NCBI GenBank assembly: GCA_007751475.1
Contig: CP036434.1
Span: forward strand, 2,170,001 to 2,234,000
DNA length: 64,000 bases
Direction of reading: 5' to 3'
DNA from: Saltatorellus ferox
GTDB taxonomy: Bacteria > Planctomycetota > UBA1135 > GCA-002686595
The notes under the pieces: generated by a model
What the model saw: the letters and a program-made list of their open reading frames with translations, nothing else
Told to the model about the DNA's origin: nothing
Databases searched by the model: none
In this document: piece by piece, positions 28,757 to 37,960 of the stretch
Numbering within the stretch: the stretch's first letter is position 1
How the letters are laid out: the number at the start of each line of letters is the position of its first letter
Made by a program: the position numbers and the translations under genes

Positions 28757-30265
28757 ATGAACGCACTCTCCCACCTCCTCCTCGCCCTCTCGCCCATCCT
28801 GGCTCTCCACGGGGAGGCCTCCGCCACCGGTTTCTCCGGCGGGAACCTGGCCCTCTCCATGGGTGAGCTCACTTCGGGACCGCGGGCGAGCGGCCGTGGG
28901 ATCGAGTGGGCTGAGACCTTCGACGGCGCTCTGGAGTCCGCGGCGACCGACGGCAAGGTCGTCTTCATCGCCGTCAACATGGACGGCGAGAGCGCCAACG
29001 AACGGATGCTCAAGGCCGTCTACGGCGACAAGCGGATCATCGAGCTGAGCGAGGGATCCGTGAACCTGATCGCGTCGGCGGACGAACACAAGGCCTCGGG
29101 AACCTGTCCTCGCTTCGGCTGTTCCAGCTGCAAGCAGCACCAGTCCGTGGACATCTCGGTGCGGGAGAAGATCCTGAAGCCCGACGTCTCCGGCGCGGTC
29201 GTCGCGCCGCAGCACGTGTTCCTGGCGCCCGATGGATCGGTGATCCTCTCGGTTCCCTACGAGATCCACGCCGATGAACTCGAGTGGTGCTTCCTCACGG
29301 CCTTCGCGAGCCTCGACAAGGACGCGGGCGCGCGAAAGGTCACCAGGGGGCAGCGTCCGCGGCGCGTCATCATGGGCGGCGTGATCGACCTCGGCGGCGG
29401 GCTCGCGCCCATCACGCGCGAGGAAGCGCTCGAACTCATCGCCGATCACAAGAAGGGCTCCAAGAAGAAGGACGCCATGGCCACGCTCCGCCGGCTGGTG
29501 ACCGCGGATGAGCCCGAAGCCCGTGAGTACGTTCTCGCCATGCTGCGCGCAGGTGGCGCCGGCGGTGGAGGCCGCGGCGGCGGAAGTGCCGAAGGACCCC
29601 GCGAGGAACTCCTTCGCTGGATCGGAGTCGTTTCGCCGACCTCCTACTGGGAGGTCTGCGCGGAGTTTGCGGACAGCGGGACCGAGGCCGCCCAGCTGGA
29701 AGCCCTGGTGGCGCTGGAACAGCTGTCCGCCCGGGAGTCGCTTCCGATGCTGATGAAGGCTCTCCGGCGCGCGTCGACGGACACGCACGAGCAATGCGTG
29801 TTGCGCGCGATCGGGGCCTCTGCGCGGGAGGACAAGAAAGCGCGTACCGCCCTGTTGCGCGCTTCGATCGATCCGAAGTCGCCGGGCGTCCGTGCGAATG
29901 CGCTGCTGGCACTCGGCTGGCTCGATCGGGCCGACGAGGTCGACGAGCGCCTGCGACAGGCAGCTCTGCCCGTGATGCACGGGGAGAAGTCCAAGGTCGC
30001 GGCGAAGGACGTCACGGGCCATGAACGCCTCGGCGCCGTCGTGGCGATGGGGCTCACGCGCGGGGAGCGCTGGCGGGATCTCTTGCAGGGGATCAGCGAG
30101 GACGCGGAGGAACCTGAGCCGCTTCGCGACGCCGCGCGCGCGAGCCTCGAGGTCATCGGAGGCGCGCCTTACGCGAAGCTCAGCGCCGCTCTGGCGGAAG
30201 CTGGCGGAGACGAGATCCCGCGGGATCGACTGTTCCGGGCCGCGCCAAGGCGCCGCCGCGAGTAG
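28757..30265 (+). CDS. Secreted thioredoxin-fold / HEAT-repeat protein
   Basis: 502 residues with a signal peptide (LLLALSPILALHGEASA). Residues ~50-190 look like a thioredoxin fold (WAETFDGALESAATDGKVVFIAVNMDGES, then QHVFLAPDGSVILSVP), but the redox CxxC is absent at the normal place. Instead there is a CPRFGCSSC cluster further on. The rest is built of HEAT-like helical repeats (MLMKALRRAS, ALLALGWLDRAD). It could be a periplasmic interaction scaffold. No pathway is shown by the neighbours. The divergent spacing from the upstream gene is 190 bp. Confidence 0.72.
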   Translation: MNALSHLLLALSPILALHGEASATGFSGGNLALSMGELTSGPRASGRGIEWAETFDGALESAATDGKVVFIAVNMDGESANERMLKAVYGDKRIIELSEGSVNLIASADEHKASGTCPRFGCSSCKQHQSVDISVREKILKPDVSGAVVAPQHVFLAPDGSVILSVPYEIHADELEWCFLTAFASLDKDAGARKVTRGQRPRRVIMGGVIDLGGGLAPITREEALELIADHKKGSKKKDAMATLRRLVTADEPEAREYVLAMLRAGGAGGGGRGGGSAEGPREELLRWIGVVSPTSYWEVCAEFADSGTEAAQLEALVALEQLSARESLPMLMKALRRASTDTHEQCVLRAIGASAREDKKARTALLRASIDPKSPGVRANALLALGWLDRADEVDERLRQAALPVMHGEKSKVAAKDVTGHERLGAVVAMGLTRGERWRDLLQGISEDAEEPEPLRDAARASLEVIGGAPYAKLSAALAEAGGDEIPRDRLFRAAPRRRRE

Positions 30266-30321
30266 CGCCTCCCGCGGCACCTTCCGCCGTTTTCGCCCGC
30301 CGATCGGGGAGCGCGCCTGTC

Positions 30322-31698
30322 ATGCTGGTCCGCCACCATGGATCTGCTCGCCCGACGAACCGCCTGCCCGCCTCCCAGCGACCATTGAGCAGTCTGTTCA
30401 GCCGCGCGGTCTTCCCCGTCGATTCCAATCGCCTTCGGCTCCGGAACCGCGTCCTCATGGTTGTGGCCATCGTGCTCACCTTCGTGATGATCGAGCGCGC
30501 GGCCGACACCACGGAAGGGGTCATCGTGCGCAACATGGCCTTCGGCGAGCGCTTTCTCGCAGGCGACGATCCCTACATGGATCCGGTCCGGGGCGAGCTG
30601 ATCCACGGGCCTTATCCACCGTCCTTCGTCTGGGTCTGCGCGCCGCTGGCCACGCTCCCTCGGCCGCTCGCGCGGCGGGTCTGGTGCCTGGCACAGATCG
30701 GAGCGCTCGTGGGCCTCTACTCGCTCCTGAGGCGGCGGCTCGCCGAGTCGAGCCCCGACCTCGTCCGGCACATGCCCGCGCTCTTCACGATCGCGCTTCT
30801 GCTCGTCAGTCGCTTCGTGCTGCGGGACATGAAAGGCGGCGGCGGCAACCTGCTCTACGGTCTGCTCGCGGTCTTTGCGATCGACCGTAGTCTGCGGGAT
30901 CGCCAGGTGCTGGCGGGCCTCGCGCTCTCGGCGGGTTTGCTCGTGAAGCCGAACCTCGCCCCGGTGCTCTTCTTTCTGCTGCTGCGTCGGCGCTGGCGCA
31001 CGCTCGCCACCGTCGCGATCGTCGTTCCGCTTCTTTTCGCGGCGCCGGGGCTCTGGTACGGGACCGAGGCGTACTTCGCGCTGGTGAAGCGCTGGCTCAC
31101 CGACGTGCTCACCTACGCGAACCTGCACGACCTGCATGACTCGACGCTCGTGCCCGAGGGGATGCCCGCGGCCGAGTCGGCCATGAATCAGTCGCTGCGT
31201 GAGTCCGTGCACCGCCTGCTGCGGCCTCCGGGAGACTCCGGCGCGTACGACATCCACTGGATCGAGGTCGCGCCGCTGACCGCGGTGCGGATCGCCCAGG
31301 GAATCGCGCTGAGCCTGCTCGCGGGCCTCAGCTGGCGCGCGCTCCGCGCCCGCGACGCGGCCGAGGTCTGGTTTCTCGGGCTCGCGTTCCTGCCCCTCTG
31401 CCTGCTTCTCTCGCCCGTGACCTGGAAGGCGCATCACGCCGTGCTGCTGCCGTTCGTCTTCCAGCTGGTGTGGATGGCGAAGCGCCTTCCATCGAGGCGG
31501 AGGTGGCTCATCGGCGTCTTCTTGATCTACTACGTCGTCTGTAACCTGGCGAATACCGAGGTTCTCGGGCAGGAGGCCGGGGACTACATGCAGTCGCTCT
31601 CCGTCGTGGCCTGGGCCGATGTCCTGATGGTGCTCGCCGCGATTCCACTCAGCGTCTTCGCACGCCAGATCCCGTCCGAACCATGCTTGCGTCCCTGA
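30322..31698 (+). CDS. GT87-like (DUF2029) polytopic glycosyltransferase
   Basis: 458 residues with about ten predicted membrane segments beginning near residue 45 (VLMVVAIVLTFVMIERAAD). The luminal loop contains LAGDDPYMDPVRGELIHGPYPPSF, matching the acidic D-x-Y...P-P pattern of GT87-type polyprenyl-phosphate mannosyltransferases. Later blocks LKPNLAPVLFFLLLRRR and SPVTWKAHHAVLL are also typical. It probably transfers a sugar from a lipid-linked donor on the outside of the membrane. GGGGAG precedes the ATG. It overlaps the next gene by 16 bp, suggesting translational coupling. Confidence 0.82.
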   Translation: MLVRHHGSARPTNRLPASQRPLSSLFSRAVFPVDSNRLRLRNRVLMVVAIVLTFVMIERAADTTEGVIVRNMAFGERFLAGDDPYMDPVRGELIHGPYPPSFVWVCAPLATLPRPLARRVWCLAQIGALVGLYSLLRRRLAESSPDLVRHMPALFTIALLLVSRFVLRDMKGGGGNLLYGLLAVFAIDRSLRDRQVLAGLALSAGLLVKPNLAPVLFFLLLRRRWRTLATVAIVVPLLFAAPGLWYGTEAYFALVKRWLTDVLTYANLHDLHDSTLVPEGMPAAESAMNQSLRESVHRLLRPPGDSGAYDIHWIEVAPLTAVRIAQGIALSLLAGLSWRALRARDAAEVWFLGLAFLPLCLLLSPVTWKAHHAVLLPFVFQLVWMAKRLPSRRRWLIGVFLIYYVVCNLANTEVLGQEAGDYMQSLSVVAWADVLMVLAAIPLSVFARQIPSEPCLRP

Positions 31699-33368
31699 CC
31701 CTACTCTGCCTTGCCCCGGGAGCCGCGCCGTCGCCCGTCGGGTCGAGCCCCGAGGATCCGCTCCCCTTCGTCAGCAGTCACGTCGACGTGGGCAAGAAGG
31801 GTGAGACGCTCGCTCTGCGCGACCTCGAGGGCGACGGCACCCTGGAACTCCTTCGCGTGAACGCCCGCGGGCTCGGCGTGCGTGCGCTGACGGCCGAAGG
31901 CGCCTACGCAGAGAACGAGGTGCTGCTCCCCTGGTCGACGGCGACCACGGGCTGGGACCTAGCGGATCTCGACGGCGACGGCGTGACCGAGCTTCTCACG
32001 GTCACGGACGGCGAGCACCTCGTGCGCCGCCGATTCACCGGCGAAGGCTGGGACGACGGCGACGTCCTCGCCGGGATGCCCATCTACCTGCCCTCCGGCC
32101 TGAGTCGGGTCCCGTTCGCACGCGATGTCGACGGCGACGAGCGCCTTGATCTCGTGCTCCCGGGGCCCGGGCGCTTTCACATCCTCCTGAATCGGAGCAC
32201 CGTCGTCGAAGGCGACACGCAGCTCGGATGGGCATCGCCGCTTCTCGTCGAGTTCGACCCGAACGTCGACTACGACTTCGGCGACCCGATGCGGCTCTCC
32301 TCCACCTTCGGCCAGTCGATCATCGTCCCCTTCTTCACCGTGGAGGACGTCGACGGCGACGGCAGACAGGATCTCGTCAGTGAGGTCGACGACCGGATCT
32401 CGGTGCACCTGGCTCGACCGGAGATCGATTCGCTGCCGACGTGGGAGCTGGATCTCTCCGGTTTCAAGGATGCGCCGACCCTGCGCGACGTGGACCTCGA
32501 CAATCTCCTGGGCTCCGTCAGCGGCTTCGCGCAATGGCGCATCGCGGACCTGGATGGGGTCCCGCCGAACGACCTCGTCATGGGGGCCGAGGGCGAAGTC
32601 CGCGTGTACCTCGGCGGCGGGGCCAAGGGCGCCAGCGGTGATCCGGACCAGGTGCTGAAGGCGAGCGGGAACGTGCTTCGTTTCTTCGTGCGCGACGTCG
32701 CCGGGGACCCGCGCCCCGATCTCCAGATCGTGCGAGGGGAGCGGGTCTCGCTCTCGCGGCTCCTCAAGTACCTGGTCCTTCCCGGCCAGCTCGACTTCGA
32801 CGTGCTCACCTACGAGAACCAGGACGGAGCCCTCGCGCGTCGCCCGACCCAGCGCGCGACGATCGGGCTGCGCGTGCCGCGGCTCATCACGTTCTTCGGC
32901 GAGGCCGAGGAACTCGGCGATCGCATCGAAGCCCAGTGGAAGATCCCGGCGATCCGGATCGACTGGGATAGGGACGGCTCCAGCGACGACGTGATCGACG
33001 AGGTCGACGGCGAACTATGGCTCTATCGCAACGCGGCGCCTCCGGAGCATCGACTGGAGCACGTGACGATGTCCCGCGGCATCGAGGGGCTGGTGGAGCA
33101 GGTCGTTCTTCGCGATACGGACCGGCTCGGCGACGGCGGTCTCACGGTGATCGACATCGAAACCCTCGACGATTTCGTGGGCTCACCGGGCGCGGCGTTG
33201 CGGGCCGCGGTCGCCGGGCGCGAAACCGCGCTGAAGATGCCGCTGCGGTCGGGCGTCGAGGATCGGGAGTTCCGCGCGGTCGATCTGAACGCAGACGGCA
33301 AGACCGATATCCTCACGGTCATCGAGGGCGACGGCACCTACCGGGTCGAGTTCCTCGTCCAGCGTTGA
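31683..33368 (+). CDS. Secreted FG-GAP/VCBS repeat protein
   Basis: 561 residues with a signal peptide. Repeated calcium-loop-like motifs are visible: LRDLEGDGTLELLRV, LADLDGDGVTELLTV, ARDVDGDERLDLVLPG, VEDVDGDGRQDLVSE, AVDLNADGKTDILTV. These indicate an FG-GAP/integrin-alpha-like beta-propeller, usually extracellular and adhesive or ligand-binding. Its ATG lies inside the GT87 gene, so the two proteins are probably made together; the transferase could modify a surface polymer bound by this protein. That last link is inference. Confidence 0.82.
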   Translation: MLASLTLLCLAPGAAPSPVGSSPEDPLPFVSSHVDVGKKGETLALRDLEGDGTLELLRVNARGLGVRALTAEGAYAENEVLLPWSTATTGWDLADLDGDGVTELLTVTDGEHLVRRRFTGEGWDDGDVLAGMPIYLPSGLSRVPFARDVDGDERLDLVLPGPGRFHILLNRSTVVEGDTQLGWASPLLVEFDPNVDYDFGDPMRLSSTFGQSIIVPFFTVEDVDGDGRQDLVSEVDDRISVHLARPEIDSLPTWELDLSGFKDAPTLRDVDLDNLLGSVSGFAQWRIADLDGVPPNDLVMGAEGEVRVYLGGGAKGASGDPDQVLKASGNVLRFFVRDVAGDPRPDLQIVRGERVSLSRLLKYLVLPGQLDFDVLTYENQDGALARRPTQRATIGLRVPRLITFFGEAEELGDRIEAQWKIPAIRIDWDRDGSSDDVIDEVDGELWLYRNAAPPEHRLEHVTMSRGIEGLVEQVVLRDTDRLGDGGLTVIDIETLDDFVGSPGAALRAAVAGRETALKMPLRSGVEDREFRAVDLNADGKTDILTVIEGDGTYRVEFLVQR

Positions 33369-33400
33369 CGCGGGCTCGTCGCGGGGGCGCCGCGAGCGGA

Positions 33401-34390
33401 TCAGTCGAGCGTGCTCCCGTCGACGATCGCGTCGTGCGGAACGTCATCCGCGTGATCGTGAGTGACCGGCTCCAGGTGGCTCGTGATCTGGACGTGGCTC
33501 TGGGGGAAGAGCGCGCGCTGCTCCGCCTCGATCTGCGAAGCTCGATCATGGGCTTCGACCAGCGAGAGGTCGTCTTCCATGAGCAGGTGCTGTTCGAGCC
33601 AGATCTGGTCGTTGACCCGCCGGTGGCGGACGTGGTGATGGCCCTTGATCCGATCGGTCGCGGCCGCGCGGTCCAGCACCTCCATCACGCGCGCGGTCTC
33701 GTCGATATCGATCGTCTCCATGAGCCCTGCGAAGGCCTCACGGATCAGCCGGCCGCTGGTCCAGAGAATATTGAGCCCCATCAGGATCGCCACGACCGGG
33801 TCGAGCCACACGGCGCCCGTGGCCCACACGAGGGCCACGCCGACCACGACCCCGAGGCTCGTCCACATGTCCGTGAGCACGTGGTATCCGTTCGCGACGA
33901 GCACGAGGGCGTTGGTAGAGCGACCCACGCGCACGAGCGCCAGTCCCAGGAACAGGTTGATGAGCCCGAGCGCCCCGGTGATGGCGAGCCCGATGCCGAG
34001 GTGCTCGACCTCGGGGCCTTCGATCAGGTCCAGCGTGGCCTGGATGAGGATGATGACGGCGGCGATCAGGATCAGTCCGCCCTCGATCCCCGACGAGAAG
34101 TACGCGATCTTCCCGTGGCCGTAGGGGTGCTGGTCGTCCGGGGGCTGGGAGGCGTACCACAGGCTGAATCCCGCCATCGCCGTCGCGGCGAAGTGGACGA
34201 CCGACTCGGCCGCGTCCGAGAAGATCGCGGAGGAGCCCGTCAACGACCACGCCGCGAGCTTCCCGATGAGCATCACTACGGCGACCCCGAGGCTCAGGGT
34301 CATCACCTGGCGCTGGAGCGCGACGTTGCGCTCGGGGTCGCTCGCGCTGATCTCTTGCGCCTCTGCGGACGTGTGCAGGTGCGGGCTCAC
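33401..34390 (-). CDS. Cation diffusion facilitator (CDF) metal exporter
   Basis: 329 residues. Six membrane helices are predicted between ~28 and 220. The metal site is visible as FSDAAESVVH (57-66) and NGYHVLTDMWTS, corresponding to the paired Asp/His residues of CDF transporters. DDQHPYGHGKIAYFS is the conserved H-P-x-G-H-x-K loop. The C-terminal cytosolic domain (RVMEVLDRAAATDRIKGHHHVRHR...) is the usual metal-sensing dimerisation domain. It exports zinc, cadmium, cobalt, iron or similar divalent ions by proton antiport; the exact metal cannot be read. The small protein 34395-34673 ends 4 nt upstream, so they form an operon. Confidence 0.92.
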   Translation of the reverse strand: MSPHLHTSAEAQEISASDPERNVALQRQVMTLSLGVAVVMLIGKLAAWSLTGSSAIFSDAAESVVHFAATAMAGFSLWYASQPPDDQHPYGHGKIAYFSSGIEGGLILIAAVIILIQATLDLIEGPEVEHLGIGLAITGALGLINLFLGLALVRVGRSTNALVLVANGYHVLTDMWTSLGVVVGVALVWATGAVWLDPVVAILMGLNILWTSGRLIREAFAGLMETIDIDETARVMEVLDRAAATDRIKGHHHVRHRRVNDQIWLEQHLLMEDDLSLVEAHDRASQIEAEQRALFPQSHVQITSHLEPVTHDHADDVPHDAIVDGSTLD

Positions 34391-34394
34391 CGGG

Positions 34395-34673
34395 CTACTT
34401 CTCGCGAAGGTAGTTGAAGGCGTCCTTCGGCCCGTAGGTCGTCCCCGCCGCGTGGTTGAGCGCGTCGAGGATCTTGGTCATGACGTTCCGCGTGAGCTGC
34501 CGGCCCTTGACGCCGCGGCTCACCATCTTGTGCGTCAGTCCGTTGCCGATGTCGACCAGGGACATGGACGCCTCGACCAGGTCGTTCGGTTTCAGCCCGT
34601 GGGCGGCCATGAGGTCCCCGAGGGGCTGGGGACCGTGGTCGCGGGAGCCGGGGGTCGTGTCTGAATGAGTCAT
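34395..34673 (-). CDS. Small possible XRE/Cro-like DNA-binding protein
   Basis: 92 residues, too short for a catalytic domain and lacking a signal peptide. The segment from LGDLMAAHGLKPNDLVEASM to VSRGVKGRQLTRNVMTKILDALNHAAGTTY has the length and spacing of a five-helix Cro-type helix-turn-helix. The K-G-R-x-L-T-x-N element resembles a recognition helix. It lies 4 nt upstream of the CDF gene and divergently from rtcB. A 22-bp palindrome begins just upstream of its ATG, which would suit autoregulation. No exact family was identified, so this is a structural guess. Confidence 0.55.
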   Translation of the reverse strand: MTHSDTTPGSRDHGPQPLGDLMAAHGLKPNDLVEASMSLVDIGNGLTHKMVSRGVKGRQLTRNVMTKILDALNHAAGTTYGPKDAFNYLREK

Positions 34674-34695
34674 CTGCGGAGGATCCTATCCGCAG
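34674..34695. promoter_or_regulatory. 22-bp palindrome upstream of the small gene
   Basis: CTGCGGA (34674-34680) and TCCGCAG (34689-34695) are perfect arms around GGATCCTA. The site begins one base upstream of the start codon of the small protein (34673) and about 165 bp upstream of the rtcB promoter. It could be the small protein's operator or an RtcR upstream activating site; both are inferred. Confidence 0.35.
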
Positions 34696-34856
34696 GATGC
34701 GTCCGGAGGCTCCTCGCGAACTGATCCGCTGGGATAAGGGCTGATCTCCAGGGATCGGAAGCGTCACCGGTCTGTCACGTGGGACCATGGATCGCGATGA
34801 TCCTAAGTCCATGGGGAACGGCGCGTTAGGATGAATGTGTCGTGCTTGGATGCGCC

Positions 34857-34874
34857 CTGGCACTGCGCTCGCTT
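34857..34874 (+). promoter_or_regulatory. Sigma-54 (-24/-12) promoter of rtcB-rtcA
   Basis: CTGGCACTGCGCTCGCTT has the CTGGCAC -24 element and a TCGCT -12 element with the exact GG-N10-GC spacing (GG at 34859-34860, GC at 34871-34872). This is the promoter type that RtcR activates. Transcription would start near 34884, giving a ~25-nt leader before the rtcB ATG at 34909. It therefore excludes the longer rtcB frame starting at 34831. Confidence 0.78.
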
Positions 34875-34908
34875 ACGGGGATTGCCACGCAAGACGCGGA
34901 GAAACATC

Positions 34909-36162
34909 ATGAGTCACCAGCACCATCACGAGACCCTGCCCCAGGTCGCCTACGAGACCATCGAAACGGCGAAGGGTGTTCCCATCAAGGCCTGGACCCT
35001 CGGGGTCGGGATCGAGGAGGGCGCGCGCCGCCAGCTCATCCAGACGTCCCAGCTTCCCATCATCCATGGCCACCTGGCCGTGATGCCAGACGTGCACTGG
35101 GGGATGGGAGCGACGATCGGCTCGGTGATCCCGACGCTCGGGGCCATCGTTCCGGCGGCGGTGGGGGTCGACATCGGATGCGGCATGTGCGCGGCGCGCA
35201 CGAGCCTCATGGCGAGCGACCTCCCCGACGACCTGAAGCCGATGCGGCTCGCCATCGAGGCGGCGATTCCCCACGGGCGCACGACGCGCGGCCGTGACAA
35301 GGGGTCCTGGCACGACGTGCCGAAGCGCGTGGGGAACCTCTGGAAGGCCCACCTCGAGAAGGGCTTCGGTGCCCTGACGGATCGCTACAAGTCGCTCAAG
35401 AACACGAACAACCTGAACCATCTCGGAACGCTCGGGGGCGGCAACCACTTCGTGGAGGTCTGCCTCGACGAGGAGGACCGCGTCTGGTTCATGCTGCACT
35501 CGGGTTCGCGCGGCGTCGGCAACCGAATCGCTTCGGTGTTCATCGAGAAGGCGCGCAAGGACATGGAGGCCGCGGGCGCCCATGTTCCGCATCGAGATCT
35601 CAGCTACCTGACCGAGGGAACCGAGCACTTCGAGGACTACGTCGAGGCGCTGCTCTGGGCCCAGGAGTTCGCCCGACTCAACCGTCAGGTGATGATGGAG
35701 AACCTGATCGAAGCGGTCACGAAGCTGCCTGGGATCAAGCCCTTCCGGGCGGACGCCACGGTCGTGAACTGTCACCACAACTACGTGGCGAAGGAGCACC
35801 ACATGGGCAAGGACGTCTGGCTCACCCGCAAGGGCGCGGTTCGCGCCGGGCTGGGGGACATGGGGATCATCCCGGGTTCGATGGGGGCCAAGAGCTTCAT
35901 CGTCCGCGGGAAGGGCAACCCGGAGGCCTTCGATTCGTGTAGCCACGGAGCGGGGCGAGTCATGTCGCGCTCGGCGGCCAAGCGTCAGTTCACGGTCGAC
36001 GACCAGATCGAGGCGACGAAGCACGTGGAGTGCCGTAAGGACGCGTCGGTGATCGACGAGATCCCGATGGCGTACAAGGATATCGAGAAAGTGATGGAGG
36101 CCCAGAAGTCGCTCGTCGACATCGTGCACACGCTCCGCCAGGTCGTGTGCGTGAAGGGCTGA
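34909..36162 (+). CDS. rtcB: RtcB RNA-splicing/repair ligase
   Basis: 417 residues from the ATG at 34909, chosen because the sigma-54 promoter lies just upstream; GCGGAGA precedes it. RtcB seals RNA 2',3'-cyclic phosphate or 3'-phosphate ends to 5'-OH ends with GTP and Mn2+. The metal-ligand motif VGVDIGCGM contains Cys91. LGGGNHFVEV, HSGSRGVGN and NCHHNYVAKEHH supply further ligands. SHGAGRVMSR holds His346, the residue guanylylated in this family. RtcA follows 35 nt later. The matching activator RtcR is encoded at 3416-5035. The protein is cytosolic and complete. Confidence 0.96.
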   Translation: MSHQHHHETLPQVAYETIETAKGVPIKAWTLGVGIEEGARRQLIQTSQLPIIHGHLAVMPDVHWGMGATIGSVIPTLGAIVPAAVGVDIGCGMCAARTSLMASDLPDDLKPMRLAIEAAIPHGRTTRGRDKGSWHDVPKRVGNLWKAHLEKGFGALTDRYKSLKNTNNLNHLGTLGGGNHFVEVCLDEEDRVWFMLHSGSRGVGNRIASVFIEKARKDMEAAGAHVPHRDLSYLTEGTEHFEDYVEALLWAQEFARLNRQVMMENLIEAVTKLPGIKPFRADATVVNCHHNYVAKEHHMGKDVWLTRKGAVRAGLGDMGIIPGSMGAKSFIVRGKGNPEAFDSCSHGAGRVMSRSAAKRQFTVDDQIEATKHVECRKDASVIDEIPMAYKDIEKVMEAQKSLVDIVHTLRQVVCVKG

Positions 36163-36197
36163 GGCCGAGCGAAGCTCGTACGACGGAAGAGGAAGAG

Positions 36198-37295
36198 ATG
36201 AAACCCAGCAGCCAGCAAGACGAGCTTCACATCGACGGACGCCAGGGCGAGGGCGGGGGCCAGGTGCTACGCACCTCGCTCTCGCTCGCCGCCGCGCTGG
36301 GCCGTCCCATCACCATCGAGAACGTGCGGGGGGGCCGGAAGAAGCCGGGCCTCCTGCGCCAGCACCGAACCGCGCTGCGCGCCGTCCGCGATCTCACCGA
36401 AGGTCAAATCGAGGGCGACGACCTCGGCAGCACCTCCGTGCGCTTCCTGCCGGGCGAGCGCTGTCACGGAGGGAACTACCACTTCGCCATCGGCTCGGCC
36501 GGCAGCACGATGCTCGTGCTGCAGACGGTGCTGCCGCCCTTGCTGCTCGCCGACGCTCCCTCCACGCTCATGCTGGAGGGGGGCACCCACAACCCCGCCG
36601 CGCCGCCGTTCGAGATGTTCGCGGAGTCGTTCCTGCCGCAGCTACGTTCCATCGGGCTGGAGGTCGAAGCCACGCTCCTGCGCCCCGGGTTCTTTCCCGC
36701 GGGCGGCGGGCAGCTGCGCGTCGAGATCCAGCCAGCCGGAGGCACGCAGCCCCTGCGCCTCCTGGAGCGCGGCAAGCCAGGCGCCGCCTCGTGCGAGGTG
36801 GTCGTCCAGAACCTCTCCAGCAACGTGCCGGACCGCGAGTGGAAGACCTTCCAGAAGCGTACCTACTGGAAGTCGAGTCAGCTCAGCGTCCGTGACGTCC
36901 AGCGCGGCCGCGGCCCGGGCAACGTGATGTTCGCGCGGCAGCCCTTCGAGAACGTCACGACGCTCCACGCCTCCTTCGGGATGCGAACCCTGTCGAGTGA
37001 ACTCGTGGGTTCCCATCTCGCGGGCCTCGTCCGCGGCTACGACGCCAGCGATGCCCCGGTCTGCGAGCACCTCGCCGACCAGCTCATGTTGCCCCTCGCA
37101 CTCTTCAGTGGTGGTACCTATCGCTGCGTGCAGGTCTCGGAGCACACGCGCACCAACGCCGATGTGATCAACCTCTTTTTGCCTGGGGCTGTGACCATCG
37201 AGCTGGAGAGCCCGGCACCGGAGCCGCCTCCATCCGGACGTACTGGCTCGGCGCTCGTTCGTGTTGAGCCGAGGCTTTCGGACCACCTGATCTGA
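36198..37295 (+). CDS. rtcA: RtcA RNA 3'-terminal phosphate cyclase
   Basis: 365 residues from the ATG at 36198 with GAGGAAGAG upstream; an earlier in-frame Met overlaps rtcB and lacks family similarity. RtcA converts RNA 3'-phosphates to 2',3'-cyclic phosphates through an adenylylated histidine. Visible motifs: DGRQGEGGGQVLRTSLSLA, RKKPGLLRQH, AIGSAGSTMLVLQTVLPPLL, GGTHNPAAPPFEMF and SEHTRTNADVI with the expected catalytic His316. A Pro/Ser-rich C-terminal tail (~335-365) is longer than usual. It is co-transcribed with rtcB. A large inverted repeat begins ~35 bp after its stop. Confidence 0.95.
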   Translation: MKPSSQQDELHIDGRQGEGGGQVLRTSLSLAAALGRPITIENVRGGRKKPGLLRQHRTALRAVRDLTEGQIEGDDLGSTSVRFLPGERCHGGNYHFAIGSAGSTMLVLQTVLPPLLLADAPSTLMLEGGTHNPAAPPFEMFAESFLPQLRSIGLEVEATLLRPGFFPAGGGQLRVEIQPAGGTQPLRLLERGKPGAASCEVVVQNLSSNVPDREWKTFQKRTYWKSSQLSVRDVQRGRGPGNVMFARQPFENVTTLHASFGMRTLSSELVGSHLAGLVRGYDASDAPVCEHLADQLMLPLALFSGGTYRCVQVSEHTRTNADVINLFLPGAVTIELESPAPEPPPSGRTGSALVRVEPRLSDHLI

Positions 37296-37599
37296 CTCGA
37301 CCCAGCCGTCCCAACCCAGCCGCCCCAAGCGTCCGCCAGGACGCCCGGGCTTCGCTCAGCCCCCGGAGGGGGCTGAGCCGCCCGCGCGAGGCTCGCCCTC
37401 GCGGCCCGTGCGGCGAGCACGCCCGCCCGGCGAGGGCGCCTGTCCGGCGAGGACGCCTGCGCGGCGAGCGCCACGCGGTGCAACCGCTATTTCGCCGTCA
37501 GGCGAAATGCCAGAGATACTGCGCGCTGTCACGGCGATAGGACGGCCCGGCTCCACTTGCCTTGGTCGCAGTCCCGCCCGCCGCTGACTTCTCGACACC

Positions 37600-37884
37600 G
37601 ACTGCCTGCCGTTCGCGCGAAGCGTCGAACGCGTGGGCTGAGGCTTCCCGCTGGCGGCTTGTGGGCTGCCCGCTAACGGCTGCCCCAGCAGGTCTCCCGG
37701 TACAGACTGCCTGCCGTTCGCGCGAAGCGTCGAACGCGTGGGCTGAGGCTTCCCGCTGACGGCTTGTGGGCTGCCCGCTAACGGCTGCCCCAGCAGGTCT
37801 CCCGGTACAGACTGCCTGCCGTTCGCGCGAAGCGTCGAACGCGTGGGCTGAGGCTTCCCGCTGACGACTTCGGTGCTGCCCGCT
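37600..37884. repeat. 105-bp tandem repeat, about 2.7 copies
   Basis: Copies start at 37600, 37705 and 37810 and begin GACTGCCTGCCGTTCGCGCG; the third decays after about 57 bp. Because 105 is 35 codons, the minus strand shows a 35-residue peptide repeat. An inverted copy of one unit is at 38006-38066. It lies inside the large inverted repeat. Confidence 0.85.
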
Positions 37885-37932
37885 GGAGCGCTCGCCCGCA
37901 TGGGCGAGCTGGGCAGATGTCGGACTTGCCTC

Positions 37933-37960
37933 TCAGACCTCAGACCTCAGACCTCAGACC
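37933..37960. repeat. 7-bp microsatellite TCAGACC x4
   Basis: Four perfect copies in the loop of the large inverted repeat. It probably reflects replication slippage at the base of the hairpin. Confidence 0.8.

Noticed and set aside
37356-37901. Minus-strand frame encoding 35-residue repeats
   Set aside because: It follows exactly the 105-bp DNA repeat, has no start signal and is part of the inverted repeat. Its peptide is also found in the inverted copy, so it is a repeat-derived frame rather than a gene.
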